Source: Oscillatoriaceae cyanobacterium Prado104 (GTDB lineage Bacteria > Cyanobacteriota > Cyanobacteriia > Cyanobacteriales > Microcoleaceae). From it: a stretch of 64,000 nucleotides of DNA. Of the stretch, positions 13,859 through 21,404 are shown piece by piece. A program made the translations under genes and the position numbers. The stretch lies in the NCBI GenBank assembly GCA_025454405.1, contig JALOON010000014.1:30718-94717 (forward strand), given 5' to 3'. The notes under the pieces are model-generated. The model saw nothing but the letters and a program-made list of their open reading frames with translations. It made no database searches and was not told where the DNA came from. Position 1 is the stretch's first letter, and each line of letters starts with the position of its first letter.

Positions 13859-13868
13859 CGTGGGCTTA

Positions 13869-14066
13869 CTATTGTTCCGTATCCGTTCTCATGCGATTGA
13901 GGTCGCCGTCCCAGGCGAGTTTACCCCGTAGCGCACGTAGGTTCTCTTGGTTTTTCATTTGGATCAGCAGGTTCAGGGCCAATTCGATGACTTCTTGTTG
14001 TGCAGTCAGTCCGGTGACTTGGAGCGCATTGGTGATGAGGGAGCTATCGATTTCGATCGTGCTTTT
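13869..14066 (-). CDS. vapB: VapB-type antitoxin
   Basis: 65 residues from the preferred start MKSTIEIDSSLITNALQVTG, the opening beta strand and helix of a ribbon-helix-helix VapB (DUF2191/COG5450 type), with TAQQEVIELALNLLIQMK forming the dimer helix and a C-terminal LRGKLAWDGDLNRMR that should bind and block the toxin. An upstream start at 14108 would add 14 residues. A TATAAT hexamer lies at about 14111-14116 on this strand and would start transcription near that upstream ATG, which supports the shorter form. It precedes vapC by ten bases. Confidence 0.75.
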   Translation of the reverse strand, partial: KSTIEIDSSLITNALQVTGLTAQQEVIELALNLLIQMKNQENLRALRGKLAWDGDLNRMRTDTEQ

Positions 14067-14155
14067 CATAGGTGTTTTTGGGGTGAGTTTTATCGCTCGC
14101 GCTTTCATCCGATTATAAGCGATCGCCCATCAGCAGCGAGCGACATCTAGCGTAT

Positions 14156-14311
14156 CTATGTATGCACAACAAGTTCAACTTTGAACCAAGGGCTGTCACT
14201 GGATATCGCGACGTACTCTCCAACTGCTGGGATACGTGCGAATTCACGCTTCTCGTTGAGCCAGTCGCGTTGTTTAGGGCTGCGGGTATGTGAAAAGACT
14301 TTCATGGTCAT
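14156..14311 (-). CDS. Short protein, probably C-terminally truncated
   Basis: A 51-residue frame with a strong AAAGGAG site before the ATG: MTMKVFSHTRSPKQRDWLNE, then IPAVGEYVAISSDSPWFKVE and VVHT before the stop. The segment VGEYVAxSxDSPWxKVxLVVHT resembles small conserved cyanobacterial proteins that continue after VVHT, so the gene is probably cut short (recalled, not certain). It lies between VapB and DUF5615, on the same strand. Confidence 0.5.
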   Translation of the reverse strand: MTMKVFSHTRSPKQRDWLNEKREFARIPAVGEYVAISSDSPWFKVELVVHT

Positions 14312-14363
14312 AGTGGACTCCTTTAGCCACATAACTTATAATTATATCGCAGTTGCGGTACAA

Positions 14364-14696
14364 TTATGATAAAGCAAGCAGCGATAAATTCTCATCTTCA
14401 TAAAATAATTCGATCGCGTTAAAATTACGACGTAACAAATTTTCAACTTGCAATGTCGAACAGTTTCCCAGGCGAAGCCAAATAACTTTCGGTGGATTTC
14501 CAAATACTAAGCTCAGGTCGTGCATGTCTGCGTCTTTCGAGACAATCATCAAGTTATTGTCTTTTGCATAATCCCAAACTATTGGGTCGATTGTTGCTTT
14601 CATTCCCACATCTCGAACGTGAAGCGAATTTGGGAAAATATCGCTCAAACGATTCGGCAACTTAGGCGACAAATTTTCATCAAAAAGTAATTTCAT
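14364..14696 (-). CDS. DUF5615 PIN-like toxin
   Basis: A 110-residue protein with the family marks MKLLFDENLSPKLPNRLSDI (conserved Asp-Glu-Asn), HVRDVGM, VWDYAKDNNLMIVSKDADM and a C-terminal GNCSTLQVENLLRR. DUF5615 proteins have a PIN-like fold and are presumed ribonuclease toxins of type II systems. The gene overlaps the DUF433 antitoxin upstream by four bases (ATGA), so translation is coupled. Length is complete. A decayed internal piece of a sister copy lies at 8622-8722. Confidence 0.85.
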   Translation of the reverse strand: MKLLFDENLSPKLPNRLSDIFPNSLHVRDVGMKATIDPIVWDYAKDNNLMIVSKDADMHDLSLVFGNPPKVIWLRLGNCSTLQVENLLRRNFNAIELFYEDENLSLLALS

Positions 14697-14923
14697 GCAG
14701 ATAAGGTTGCGGTCATCAACCGACGCTCGCGATCGGCAGCATAAGCAATGCAGGCTTTTAAATCTTCTCGCGTCAGATCGGGAAAATCTTCGAGAATTTC
14801 TGCTTCGGTCATCTCGGAAGCCAGGTACTCAAGCACTTCATAAACCGTAATTCGCAAGCCCCGCACACAAGGCTTACCACCGCGTTTATTTGGTTCGATC
14901 GTGATGTGGTTTCGGTAGTTCAT
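14693..14923 (-). CDS. DUF433 antitoxin
   Basis: 76 residues from MNYRNHITIEPNKRGGKPCV; an ATG 18 bases upstream is possible but the sister copy at 13438 begins at this Met. The body GLRITVYEVLEYLASEMTEA, EILEDFPDLTREDLKACIAY matches the DUF433 family, a MerR/HTH-like antitoxin that pairs with DUF5615. The two genes overlap by four bases. The DNA upstream (AGTTGGAATTATCGTCATTG) recurs at 5200 and 10061 and may carry the promoter. Confidence 0.85.
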   Translation of the reverse strand: MNYRNHITIEPNKRGGKPCVRGLRITVYEVLEYLASEMTEAEILEDFPDLTREDLKACIAYAADRERRLMTATLSA

Positions 14924-14970
14924 AGTTGGAATTATCGTCATTGTGTTCTCGATCTTTGCAAAATCTTAGC

Positions 14971-15072
14971 CTATGTCAGTTTAATTCCCAATGTTACCTC
15001 ACCATAACGCAAACATAAATCCATCCTGTCTCGTCCAATAGCATATTCTCCCGGCAACTCATTCAAGCTCAT
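14971..15072 (-). pseudogene. Chimeric remnant with a C-terminal nuclease-like motif
   Basis: A 33-codon frame: MSLNELPGEYAIGRDRMDLC then LRYGEVTLGIKLT. The start resembles the gene at 5211-5498 (MELNELPGS). The second part resembles the YGxGRGRxDLxLRYGxVxxGxELK segment of the PD-(D/E)XK-like C-terminal domain of some cyanobacterial AAA ATPases. The two pieces look joined by recombination and the product is too short to be active. Confidence 0.45.
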
Positions 15073-15165
15073 AACTGTCCCTCATCTAAGTTACTTTCAA
15101 AACGTTCGATGAAGTTCTAAACTCTGCTTCTGAGCACATGAGGATTAAGAGAGGGAAACTGCCAA
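15069..15165 (-). pseudogene. Decayed copy of the DUF6036-like 3' end
   Basis: The minus strand reads QFPSLNPHVLRSRV, an in-frame TAG, then NFIERFESNLDEGQL and a stop that overlaps the next ATG. This matches the end of the remnant at 5498-5788 (RFPSLNPELLRNRIEQFIER). It lies a few bases from the end of era and marks the right border of the island. Confidence 0.6.
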
Positions 15166-15176
15166 ATGACAAAGTT

Positions 15177-16088
15177 TCACTCTTCCACCCGATAGCCCAA
15201 TTCGGCCAAACGGGTGCGCGATTGCCTCCATTTAGGCTGCACTTTGACAAATAATTCTAAATATACTTTGCCCTCAATTAACTTTTGAATTTGTTCGCGC
15301 GCCGCACTGCCGATCGACTTGAGCATTGTTCCGCTTTTACCGATTAAAATTCCTTTTTGAGAATCCCGCTCGACGTGAATTGTAGCTAGAATTCGGGTGA
15401 TTTTCGGTTCTTCTTCTACCAAATCGATCGCGATCGCTACTGAATGCGGCACTTCTTCCCGCGTTAGCAACAAAATTTGTTCTCGGATCAATTCCCCCAT
15501 AATAAATCGTTCTGGTTGGTCTGTTACCAAATCCGGCGGGTAATAATAAGGCCCTTCCTCTAAATTATCGACTAACAACTGTTGCAGCGATGCAACTCCT
15601 TCACCTGTCAAAGCCGAAAATTTGACAACCGGCCACTGAGGATTGACAATTTGCTCGTAAGAACGGTCGATCGCCCCGCTATCTGCCGGCTGTTCGTCTA
15701 ACTTGTTAAGTCCGAAAATCACCGGAATTTCCACATCTTTCAGCAAATCTACAATAAACCGATCGCCCCCGCCCGCAACCACCGATCCGTCAACGACAAA
15801 CAGCACTACATCGACCGATCGGATCGCTATTTGAGCGTTTTGCAACAAAACTTTACCCAATTGGTGGTGGGGCTTGTGAATTCCGGGAGTATCGACAAAA
15901 ATTATTTGTGCCTCCGGTGCCGTCAGAATGCCCCGCAGGCGGTTGCGCGTCGTCTGGGCTACCGGCGAAGTAATCGCAATTTTCTGCCCCACCAACTGAT
16001 TCATCAGCGTTGACTTGCCGACATTGGGGCGTCCCACAATCCCCACAAAGCCCGATTTGTATCCCGCCGGAGCCGCAGGAACACTCAT
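15177..16088 (-). CDS. era: GTPase Era
   Basis: Era binds 16S rRNA and helps 30S ribosome maturation. G1 GRPNVGKS lies at residues 19-26 of the ATG form, followed by switch region TTRNRLRGI, G3 DTPG, G4 NKLD, and the C-terminal KH domain with GKSGTMLKSIG. Length is about 303 residues, typical for the family. I prefer the ATG at 16088 (MSVPAAPAGYKS); an upstream TTG at 16136 would add 16 residues. The gene is complete and intact next to the island remnants that end 12 bases after its stop codon, so recombination stopped outside it. Confidence 0.95.
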   Translation of the reverse strand: MSVPAAPAGYKSGFVGIVGRPNVGKSTLMNQLVGQKIAITSPVAQTTRNRLRGILTAPEAQIIFVDTPGIHKPHHQLGKVLLQNAQIAIRSVDVVLFVVDGSVVAGGGDRFIVDLLKDVEIPVIFGLNKLDEQPADSGAIDRSYEQIVNPQWPVVKFSALTGEGVASLQQLLVDNLEEGPYYYPPDLVTDQPERFIMGELIREQILLLTREEVPHSVAIAIDLVEEEPKITRILATIHVERDSQKGILIGKSGTMLKSIGSAAREQIQKLIEGKVYLELFVKVQPKWRQSRTRLAELGYRVEE

Positions 16089-16136
16089 AATTTCCGATAC
16101 GTCAAAAACTTTGCTATCTTCCACAAAAATCACCAA

Positions 16137-16611
16137 TTTTTAAGCTCCTTCTCTATCTATTGTCCCTCCAAAAGGCTCAAACGCCAATCGATCGCCGCTG
16201 AGGTATCGCTGGCAACACTCACAGCTTTAATTGCCTGCAAATAGTGTAGGGGCGAAGCGAAGCGGAGGGGGTGTCCCCGTGTCCGCCCGCTCATGTTCCA
16301 GAAAGCTTGATATCTGAGACAAAATTTGATAGAGTGCCGGATGATATCGATCGAAAATGAATCTAGCTGGTGAAACCGACTGCCAATGCTGTAACAATTT
16401 CAGGTAAATATCTTATTTAACTGCAACTGTTTTACAGTCGATCGGAATGCATCAGTTCTCACATTTTTGAAAGTGTCTGCTAGCTAATAAGTTAGGTGGG
16501 TGAAACTCAACCTCAAAAGCTCGGAATCGTCAGGTGTTTAATCAACTGAAAAACATTTTTTTGAGCGTACCTAATTACTGCTAACCCTAAAAAGCTGAGG
16601 AGATGAATCGG
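16137..16611. other. Intergenic region without recognised gene
   Basis: About 470 bases between divergent genes. It contains a GGGGCGAAGCGAAGCGGAGG tract (near 16249) that recurs in modified form near 22018, AT-rich stretches, and the promoter region of the next gene. No RNA gene or ORF with support is seen. Confidence 0.5.
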
Positions 16612-17046
16612 ATGAAATCGTCAAAATTATTTTGGACTTGCTGCACGGTTTTAGTAGCAAGTTTGCCTGGAACGGCCTTCGCTCAATCAGTTGTAACAAC
16701 AACTGAAGCGGGTATTGACTACAAGGGCGGCTCGATGAAGTACCAAACATTACCGGGCAAAATCCGCGAGAGAACTTTGCCCAGAGCCTTCGATTTTCCA
16801 ATTATTACCAATGTTGCTACTGATACCAGTATCACCAGCGACCACATAATTACTGATGAATTTCGCCCGTCGGCTACGTCGCCTGCAGAATTCACCAGAG
16901 CGCTCACTTCGTGGTCGGAAGCTATCAGAGAATGTTTGCGCAAACAGCCTCGGTTGATTCGCGCCAGCACCAAAAACCCCATTCAAATTAACGGCAGAGT
17001 AGGCACGATCGTCAGAAATGCCAATAACCGTGCTGTTTGTAAGTAA
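16612..17046 (+). CDS. Exported hypothetical protein
   Basis: 144 residues from the ATG at 16612; GAGGAG lies nine bases upstream, whereas it directly abuts the ATG at 16603. The signal peptide is MKSSKLFWTCCTVLVASLPG with cleavage near AFAQ. The mature chain is polar with TTTEAGIDYKGGSMKYQTLP and a C-terminal half containing two Cys (RECLRKQPR and AVCK at the very end) that could form a disulfide outside the cell membrane. No family recognised. An inverted-repeat terminator follows at 17149. Confidence 0.65.
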   Translation: MKSSKLFWTCCTVLVASLPGTAFAQSVVTTTEAGIDYKGGSMKYQTLPGKIRERTLPRAFDFPIITNVATDTSITSDHIITDEFRPSATSPAEFTRALTSWSEAIRECLRKQPRLIRASTKNPIQINGRVGTIVRNANNRAVCK

Positions 17047-17148
17047 GATCGACTCTAATTAATCGATAGACCTCTTAGAAAAATAGCTTGGCAATCTTTA
17101 AATCGGAGTTCATCTGCAGTCGTTCGAGAGGTCTGTCACGAACAGTAA

Positions 17149-17178
17149 AAAGAGCAATAGCAAAACTATTGCTCTTTT
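17149..17178. terminator. Bidirectional intrinsic terminator
   Basis: AAAGAGCAATAG, a five-base loop, then CTATTGCTCTTTT: a perfect 11-12 bp stem with an A run before it and a T run after it. It serves the plus-strand gene ending at 17046 and can serve the minus-strand gene ending at 17238. Confidence 0.8.
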
Positions 17179-17237
17179 GATTATTAATACTACAGTCAAA
17201 ACTAGCGCGATCGAAAGTTTCTGCTTTACGAACTTCT

Positions 17238-17516
17238 TTACGAAACGGTACAAAATTCATGGCAAAATTCGTTCTCGTTCAACAGAATTTCGCCGTAGTC
17301 AGGAATCCAAGCCAACCATTTATTGTCTGCACACTGACACAACAGCCACGCTTCATCAAAGCTGAATGCGGTTGGCGGCTCGAACAATTTTACCCAAGTA
17401 GAAGGGGCATATTGGGGTGCGGGAGGGTTCTCGCGCTCTGCCAGTTGTTCCCAAGCGCGGGCGCTGCCCTGCGTCGGTTGCGGTTCCCAGCTACGGACAT
17501 CAGATTCCAGTGTCAT
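17238..17516 (-). CDS. Hypothetical soluble protein
   Basis: 92 residues from the ATG at 17516, which is preceded by AAGGAG; a longer frame to 17621 has no such site. The sequence is rich in Trp and acidic residues (MTLESDVRSWEPQPTQG, FSFDEAWLLCQCADNKWLAW) and ends NENEFCHEFCTVS with two close Cys. No signal peptide or known domain. The gene is monocistronic, between the terminator at 17149 and a repeat-filled spacer. Confidence 0.6.
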   Translation of the reverse strand: MTLESDVRSWEPQPTQGSARAWEQLAERENPPAPQYAPSTWVKLFEPPTAFSFDEAWLLCQCADNKWLAWIPDYGEILLNENEFCHEFCTVS

Positions 17517-17659
17517 AAAAACTCCTTTCCAGCCAATAGCCTGCAATTTTTGCGGGGTTGTCACGACGCAGCGTGCAGGCACATAAAAATTATTCTGTAC
17601 TTTATGATACAGAATTCTCATTTGAAAAGTGCATGACCGTAGTAAAACTTTACAACCGA

Positions 17660-17820
17660 GAGCAAAAAATTTGGGAGGGGGAGAGTGGGAGAGGGGAAGT
17701 TCTGAGTTTTAAGTTTTGAGTTTTGAACTTCAGAACTGTCTTTAACTCACAACTCAAAATTCACAACTCAAAACTCCTTAACCACTGTCAACTATCAACT
17801 GTCAACTGTCAACTGTTTAA
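17660..17820. repeat. Stacked dispersed repeats
   Basis: A GGGGGAGAGTGGGAGAGGGG purine tract, then GTTTTGAGTTTTGAACTTCA and its partial inverse AACTCAAAATTCACAACTC, then CAACTGTCAACTGTCAACTG. The same order of blocks recurs at about 57148-57262 and, in part, at 63095-63175. No gene. Confidence 0.75.
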
Positions 17821-17823
17821 GGT

Positions 17824-18402
17824 ATGAAAGTAACTGAAAAAGCGCACTGGAAAACACTCGATCGCATAGTAGAAATTAACTCTCGTTGGCTAACACTAAT
17901 TGCCGAACATCTCGAAAATACAGAAGGTGAAATTCTCGAATACTGGCGGGTAGAAAGAGCAGATTCAGTAATTGTTTTAACAATTCAAGACAACAACTTC
18001 TTGTTTCCCGTACCGATGTATCGGCCGGGAATCGGAGAAACAACTCTGGATTTTCCCGGAGGTCGCATTCTCGCTGGAGAGAGCGCAGAAGCGGCAGTTC
18101 CGAGTATTATCAAAAAGGAATTAGGAGTGACAGAAGATGCGATCGATCGCATCGTGCCTATAAATGCGATCGGATGGGCAATTAACAGTTCGTTTTCCAA
18201 TCAAAAACTTTACGGTTTTGTCGCAAAATTGCATCCCAGAGTTGAAGTAAATCCCGAACTTATCGGCGCTAGATATCCGATAACAATAGAAGGGATGCGC
18301 GAGTTACTCAAACAATTAACTTGCCTGCAATGTCGGTCATTGCTGTTAGAAGTGCTCGACGATAACTATCTATCAAGTTTGGGCTTTGATTTGAGATTTT
18401 AG
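17824..18402 (+). CDS. Nudix-fold protein with degenerate catalytic box
   Basis: A 192-residue protein with the Nudix (ADP-ribose pyrophosphatase-like) layout: VIVLTIQDNNFLFPVPMYRP, then TTLDFPGGRILAGE. The Nudix box should read G-x5-E-x7-RE-U-x-EE-x-G-U. Here Gly80 and Glu86 are kept, but the RE pair is Ser94-Ile95 and the EE pair is Lys98-Glu99, so two metal-binding Glu are missing. Hydrolase activity is therefore doubtful, and a ligand-binding role is possible. The frame is intact with normal codon use. The gene lies 100 bases before the ABC ATPase gene. Confidence 0.75.
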   Translation: MKVTEKAHWKTLDRIVEINSRWLTLIAEHLENTEGEILEYWRVERADSVIVLTIQDNNFLFPVPMYRPGIGETTLDFPGGRILAGESAEAAVPSIIKKELGVTEDAIDRIVPINAIGWAINSSFSNQKLYGFVAKLHPRVEVNPELIGARYPITIEGMRELLKQLTCLQCRSLLLEVLDDNYLSSLGFDLRF

Positions 18403-18501
18403 ATCGATCGTTGCTGCTAGATTGTAGATTGTAAGTGGGCAATTGTTGCTCGATACTCGCCCAGTTGAAATTGCTGAAAACCAAGTTCGCCAAAATAACT
18501 C

Positions 18502-19260
18502 ATGACTGCCAACAGTGAAATTGCCGTCCAATGCTTCGACGTTACATATCGCCTCAACCGCCGAAATTTAACAGATCAACTGAATTTCCAAGTTCTGAAA
18601 GGAGAAGTTTTAGTATTGCTGGGACGCAGCGGCAGCGGTAAAACAACTACTATGAAATTGATTAACAACCTGCTGACACCTACCAGCGGCGAAATTACCG
18701 TCATGGACAAATTAACAACTCAGTGGAATCCAATTCAATTGCGGCGAAAAATCGGCTATGTCATTCAAGAAATTGGTTTATTTCCCCATTTTACTGTCGA
18801 GCAAAATATTGCTTTAGTCCCGAAATTGGAAGGTTGGGAAAGTTCGCGCATTCAATCTCGCGTCCGCGAACTTTTAGAGTTAGTGAACCTCGACCCCGAA
18901 CATTTTGCTAAGCGCTATCCGCGTGAATTATCTGGGGGACAGCGGCAGCGCGTGGGAGTTGCTAGAGCACTTGCTGCCGATCCGCCATTGCTGTTGATGG
19001 ACGAACCTTTTGGTGCTTTAGATCCAATTACTCGCTTAGAATTGCAGCGGGAATTCGATCGATTGCAGCAGCAGTTAGGCAAGACTGTTATCTTGGTGAC
19101 TCACGACATTCAAGAAGCTTTTTTCTTGGCTTCGAGAATTGGTTTGATGCAAGAAGGAAGGTTAGTAGAATTGGCTGCGCCTGCTGAATTTGTCAAATCC
19201 CAGCACCCGGAATCCCGCGCATTTCTGGAATGTTTGCAGTTGCCTAAAATTAGTCATTAG
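18502..19260 (+). CDS. ABC transporter ATPase, OpuC/ProV (osmoprotectant) type
   Basis: A 252-residue ATPase. Walker A GRSGSGKTT at residues 41-49, the Q-loop near YVIQEIGLF, signature LSGGQRQR at 143-150, Walker B LLLMDEPFGALD at about 163-174 and the switch His in VTHD. The set ARALAADPPLLLMDEPFGALDP with LQREFDRLQQQLGKTVILVT fits the osmoprotectant (glycine betaine/choline) subfamily. There is no C-terminal CBS pair, unlike full OpuAA/ProV. A matching permease follows after 140 bases of repeats. It powers uptake of a quaternary ammonium solute (inference). Confidence 0.85.
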   Translation: MTANSEIAVQCFDVTYRLNRRNLTDQLNFQVLKGEVLVLLGRSGSGKTTTMKLINNLLTPTSGEITVMDKLTTQWNPIQLRRKIGYVIQEIGLFPHFTVEQNIALVPKLEGWESSRIQSRVRELLELVNLDPEHFAKRYPRELSGGQRQRVGVARALAADPPLLLMDEPFGALDPITRLELQREFDRLQQQLGKTVILVTHDIQEAFFLASRIGLMQEGRLVELAAPAEFVKSQHPESRAFLECLQLPKISH

Positions 19261-19398
19261 TTAATTAGTCATTAGTCATTACTTATTAGTCATTAGTCAT
19301 TAGTCATTAGTCATTAGTTATTATCGATCGCGAACGGGAACGATCGCACGATCGATTGTCAATTGTCAACTGTCAACTGTCAACTATTTTTGCTTGCC
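19257..19398. repeat. TAGTCATTAGTCATT tandem and CAACTGTCAACTG tract
   Basis: About seven units of TTAGTCA run from 19260 to 19320, followed by GTCAACTGTCAACTGTCAAC (19360-19385). The second tract lies in the nominal N-terminus of the permease frame (MSIVNCQLSTI), which is why a later start is preferred. Confidence 0.75.
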
Positions 19399-19400
19399 TA

Positions 19401-20045
19401 ATGATGCAATTTATCAATCGGTACGGTGCTGAGATGGTTCAGCGATCGATCGAACATCTATATTTAGTAACTGTTGCGATTTTCATAGCGATTCTCGTCG
19501 GCATTCCGCTGGGAATTTTAGTCACGAGAAAACCCAAATTGAAAAAGCCCATTCTGGGTTTTGCCAATATTATGCAAACTGTTCCCAGTTTGGCATTGTT
19601 TGGATTGTTAATTCCGGTACCAGTATTGGGCGGAATAGGCGATCGCACCGCAATTATCGCCCTAACTTTATATTCTTTACTGCCAATTATCCGCAATACT
19701 TATACTGGAATTATCGGCGTCGATCCGGCGATTCGCGAAGCGGGAAAGGGTATGGGAATGACCGACATGCAATTGCTATTTCAAGTAGAAATTCCCTTAG
19801 CATTGGGAGTGATTTTAGCAGGAGTTCGAGTTGCTGCAGTAATCGCGATCGGACTGGCTACAATTGCTGCCGCGATCGGGGCTGGAGGCTTGGGAACATT
19901 TATTTTTCGGGGAGTTGCTACAGTTAACAATCAATTACTGTTTGCCGGGGCAATTCCGGCAGCCGCAATGGCATTAATTGTAGATTTTGCACTGGGAACA
20001 ATCGAAAAATACTGCTCAAAAACAGCTAGCAAAAATATTAACTGA
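19401..20045 (+). CDS. ABC transporter permease, OpuC/ProW (osmoprotectant) type
   Basis: 214 residues from the ATG at 19401 (MMQFINRYGAEM); an upstream ATG at 19356 would code only repeat DNA. Five or six hydrophobic segments, including LYLVTVAIFIAILVGIPLGI and IALTLYSLLPIIRNTYTGI. The EAA loop contacting the ATPase reads IREAGKGMGMTDMQLLFQVE. It matches OpuCB-type permeases, which are short like this one. No periplasmic binding protein gene lies next to it, so either that gene is elsewhere or the system lacks one. Confidence 0.85.
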   Translation: MMQFINRYGAEMVQRSIEHLYLVTVAIFIAILVGIPLGILVTRKPKLKKPILGFANIMQTVPSLALFGLLIPVPVLGGIGDRTAIIALTLYSLLPIIRNTYTGIIGVDPAIREAGKGMGMTDMQLLFQVEIPLALGVILAGVRVAAVIAIGLATIAAAIGAGGLGTFIFRGVATVNNQLLFAGAIPAAAMALIVDFALGTIEKYCSKTASKNIN

Positions 20046-20224
20046 ATTATCCATCACTAAGGAAGATTCAGAATCATGGCTGTAAATCATTGCTGTAGAG
20101 TTTAGCGCTGCAGGAGTATTTTTTTTAAATAATTATTTGCAAATAAGGCAGTATCTGGACTTACCTTATCTGCATATCTATGGTGCGTCCCAAGCAAAGA
20201 TTTGCTCGATTTATGAAAATCTTT

Positions 20225-20464
20225 TTAACGAGATTCAGTTCCTTGATTTGGACTGCCAACTACTACGGAGACACCTCCAGGCGCTTCAGGTTCGCTGCCG
20301 GGACGGACATCAGAACCGGATTCTTGACCGGTCATGCGATATCTCTCATCAATCGGAGTATCACCCTCTTCTGTAGTTGGTATCTTGGTTTCAGTTCCGG
20401 GATTATCTTGAGGGTCATATTTTGCATCATCTTGCCGAGTATCTGGAGGGTTCTGTGAGGTCAT
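20225..20464 (-). CDS. Small acidic disordered protein
   Basis: A 79-residue protein with AGCAGG before the ATG. It starts MTSQNPPDTRQDDAKYDPQD and continues PTTEEGDTPIDERYRMTGQE, then EAPGGVSVVVGSPNQGTESR. It is very polar, with almost no hydrophobic core, so it is probably intrinsically disordered. It has no family name that I know, but its coherent acidic composition and ribosome site favour a real gene. It lies alone in a 640-base interval; 20046-20224 holds nothing else. Confidence 0.6.
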   Translation of the reverse strand: MTSQNPPDTRQDDAKYDPQDNPGTETKIPTTEEGDTPIDERYRMTGQESGSDVRPGSEPEAPGGVSVVVGSPNQGTESR

Positions 20465-20604
20465 GATTTGTACCTGCTTTTATAAGTTACTCTACAAGGC
20501 TATTATTTTTTTTCAAGTAAGTGTTCTCTCCCCAGACAGAACTGGCTTTATATCTATAGAGGTAGTTTCGATCGAGCAAAATTGCACGATCGGGTATTTA
20601 GTTA

Positions 20605-20676
20605 AAGTAGGATGCGTCGCCGCGACAATTCTCGCTACTTGAAATTATCTCAAAGCGACGCACTATACCGCTAAAT
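20605..20676. repeat. Dispersed GTAGG(A/G)TGCGTCGC element
   Basis: AGTTAAAGTAGGATGCGTCG, a 35-base centre, then AGCGACGCACTATACCGCTA. The arms pair as GTGCGTCGC/GCGACGCAC. A second copy lies at 42137-42213. Both are intergenic. Confidence 0.65.
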
Positions 20677-20690
20677 AAATCTAGGTAAAA

Positions 20691-21278
20691 TTAAGCTGAG
20701 AAAGCATTCTGCGGATTTGCAATAATATTGCGGATTTCATTTGCTTGTTTGATGTATTCTCGATCGCTCAAAACAGCCTTGCTTCCGTCCAGGGAAATTG
20801 GTGCAGCCAAATCGAGCCAAGACCGACAGCCGCCGTATTCCGAAATATACGGAATTTCTGCTACTTCAGCCAAACGATAAACCCGCAATAATAAAATACA
20901 AATTGGTCGATCGGGTTTCCATTTCAGGCGATCTCTAATAAACTTATCGTTCCAAATATGGTAGGGAAATAGCCCGGAGATCGCGGGTTCCCAAGCCACC
21001 AAAAAATTATCGGTAATTTCCGCCCAACTGCCAATTCTAATTGTTTCGGGATGCCAACCAGATGCTACAGTGTTTACTTCACTCGCAAAATCAGACTTTA
21101 ATAAATCCGGCTGTTGGTGTTCAAAAGTCGGATACAGCAAAACCTGCTTGTCAGCCACATTAAATTGTCCGCCCTTTTCGCGGATACCTCCTTTGCGCAG
21201 CAGGACGATCGTTTTGCCACCTTCTAAAGCATTAACTGCAGCATTCCATTCTTTAAGCGCGCGAGTAGTTGATTTCAT
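20691..21278 (-). CDS. DUF1802 family protein
   Basis: 195 residues from MKSTTRALKEWNAAVNALEG, with AAGGG upstream; an earlier frame start at 21311 lacks this. The sequence TIVLLRKGGIREKGGQFNVA, VLLYPTFEHQQPDLLK and WHPETIRIGSWAEITDNF is the DUF1802 pattern, which is widespread in cyanobacteria and of unknown function. It looks soluble, without signal peptide. The N-terminal block with the RKGGIREKGG loop may bind a phosphate-containing ligand (inference). Monocistronic between repeats. Confidence 0.8.
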   Translation of the reverse strand: MKSTTRALKEWNAAVNALEGGKTIVLLRKGGIREKGGQFNVADKQVLLYPTFEHQQPDLLKSDFASEVNTVASGWHPETIRIGSWAEITDNFLVAWEPAISGLFPYHIWNDKFIRDRLKWKPDRPICILLLRVYRLAEVAEIPYISEYGGCRSWLDLAAPISLDGSKAVLSDREYIKQANEIRNIIANPQNAFSA

Positions 21279-21404
21279 AGGAATTTTCCCTTGTTTTAAA
21301 AATAGTAACAAAATCAGTGCTGCCCAGCAAACACAGCAACTTTATTCTGCTAAGATTGTATAGCGTCTAAGTAAATAGTAGCGAAAAAAATCGGGATTGA
21401 GGGT

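Noticed and set aside
13483..13900. The 123-residue minus and 120-residue plus ORFs over the vapC locus
   Set aside because: The third minus-strand frame contains the complete PIN domain with all acidic residues; the longer ATG-started ORFs are shadows.
16137..16600. tRNA or small RNA gene in the era spacer
   Set aside because: I looked for cloverleaf stems and a TTC-type T arm and found none.
19260..19325. CRISPR-like or regulatory direct repeat array of TTAGTCA
   Set aside because: It is a plain heptamer tandem without spacers, next to other simple repeats.
20137..20458. Two plus-strand ORFs of 79 and 92 residues
   Set aside because: They lie opposite the small acidic gene at 20225-20464, which has a ribosome site and a consistent composition.
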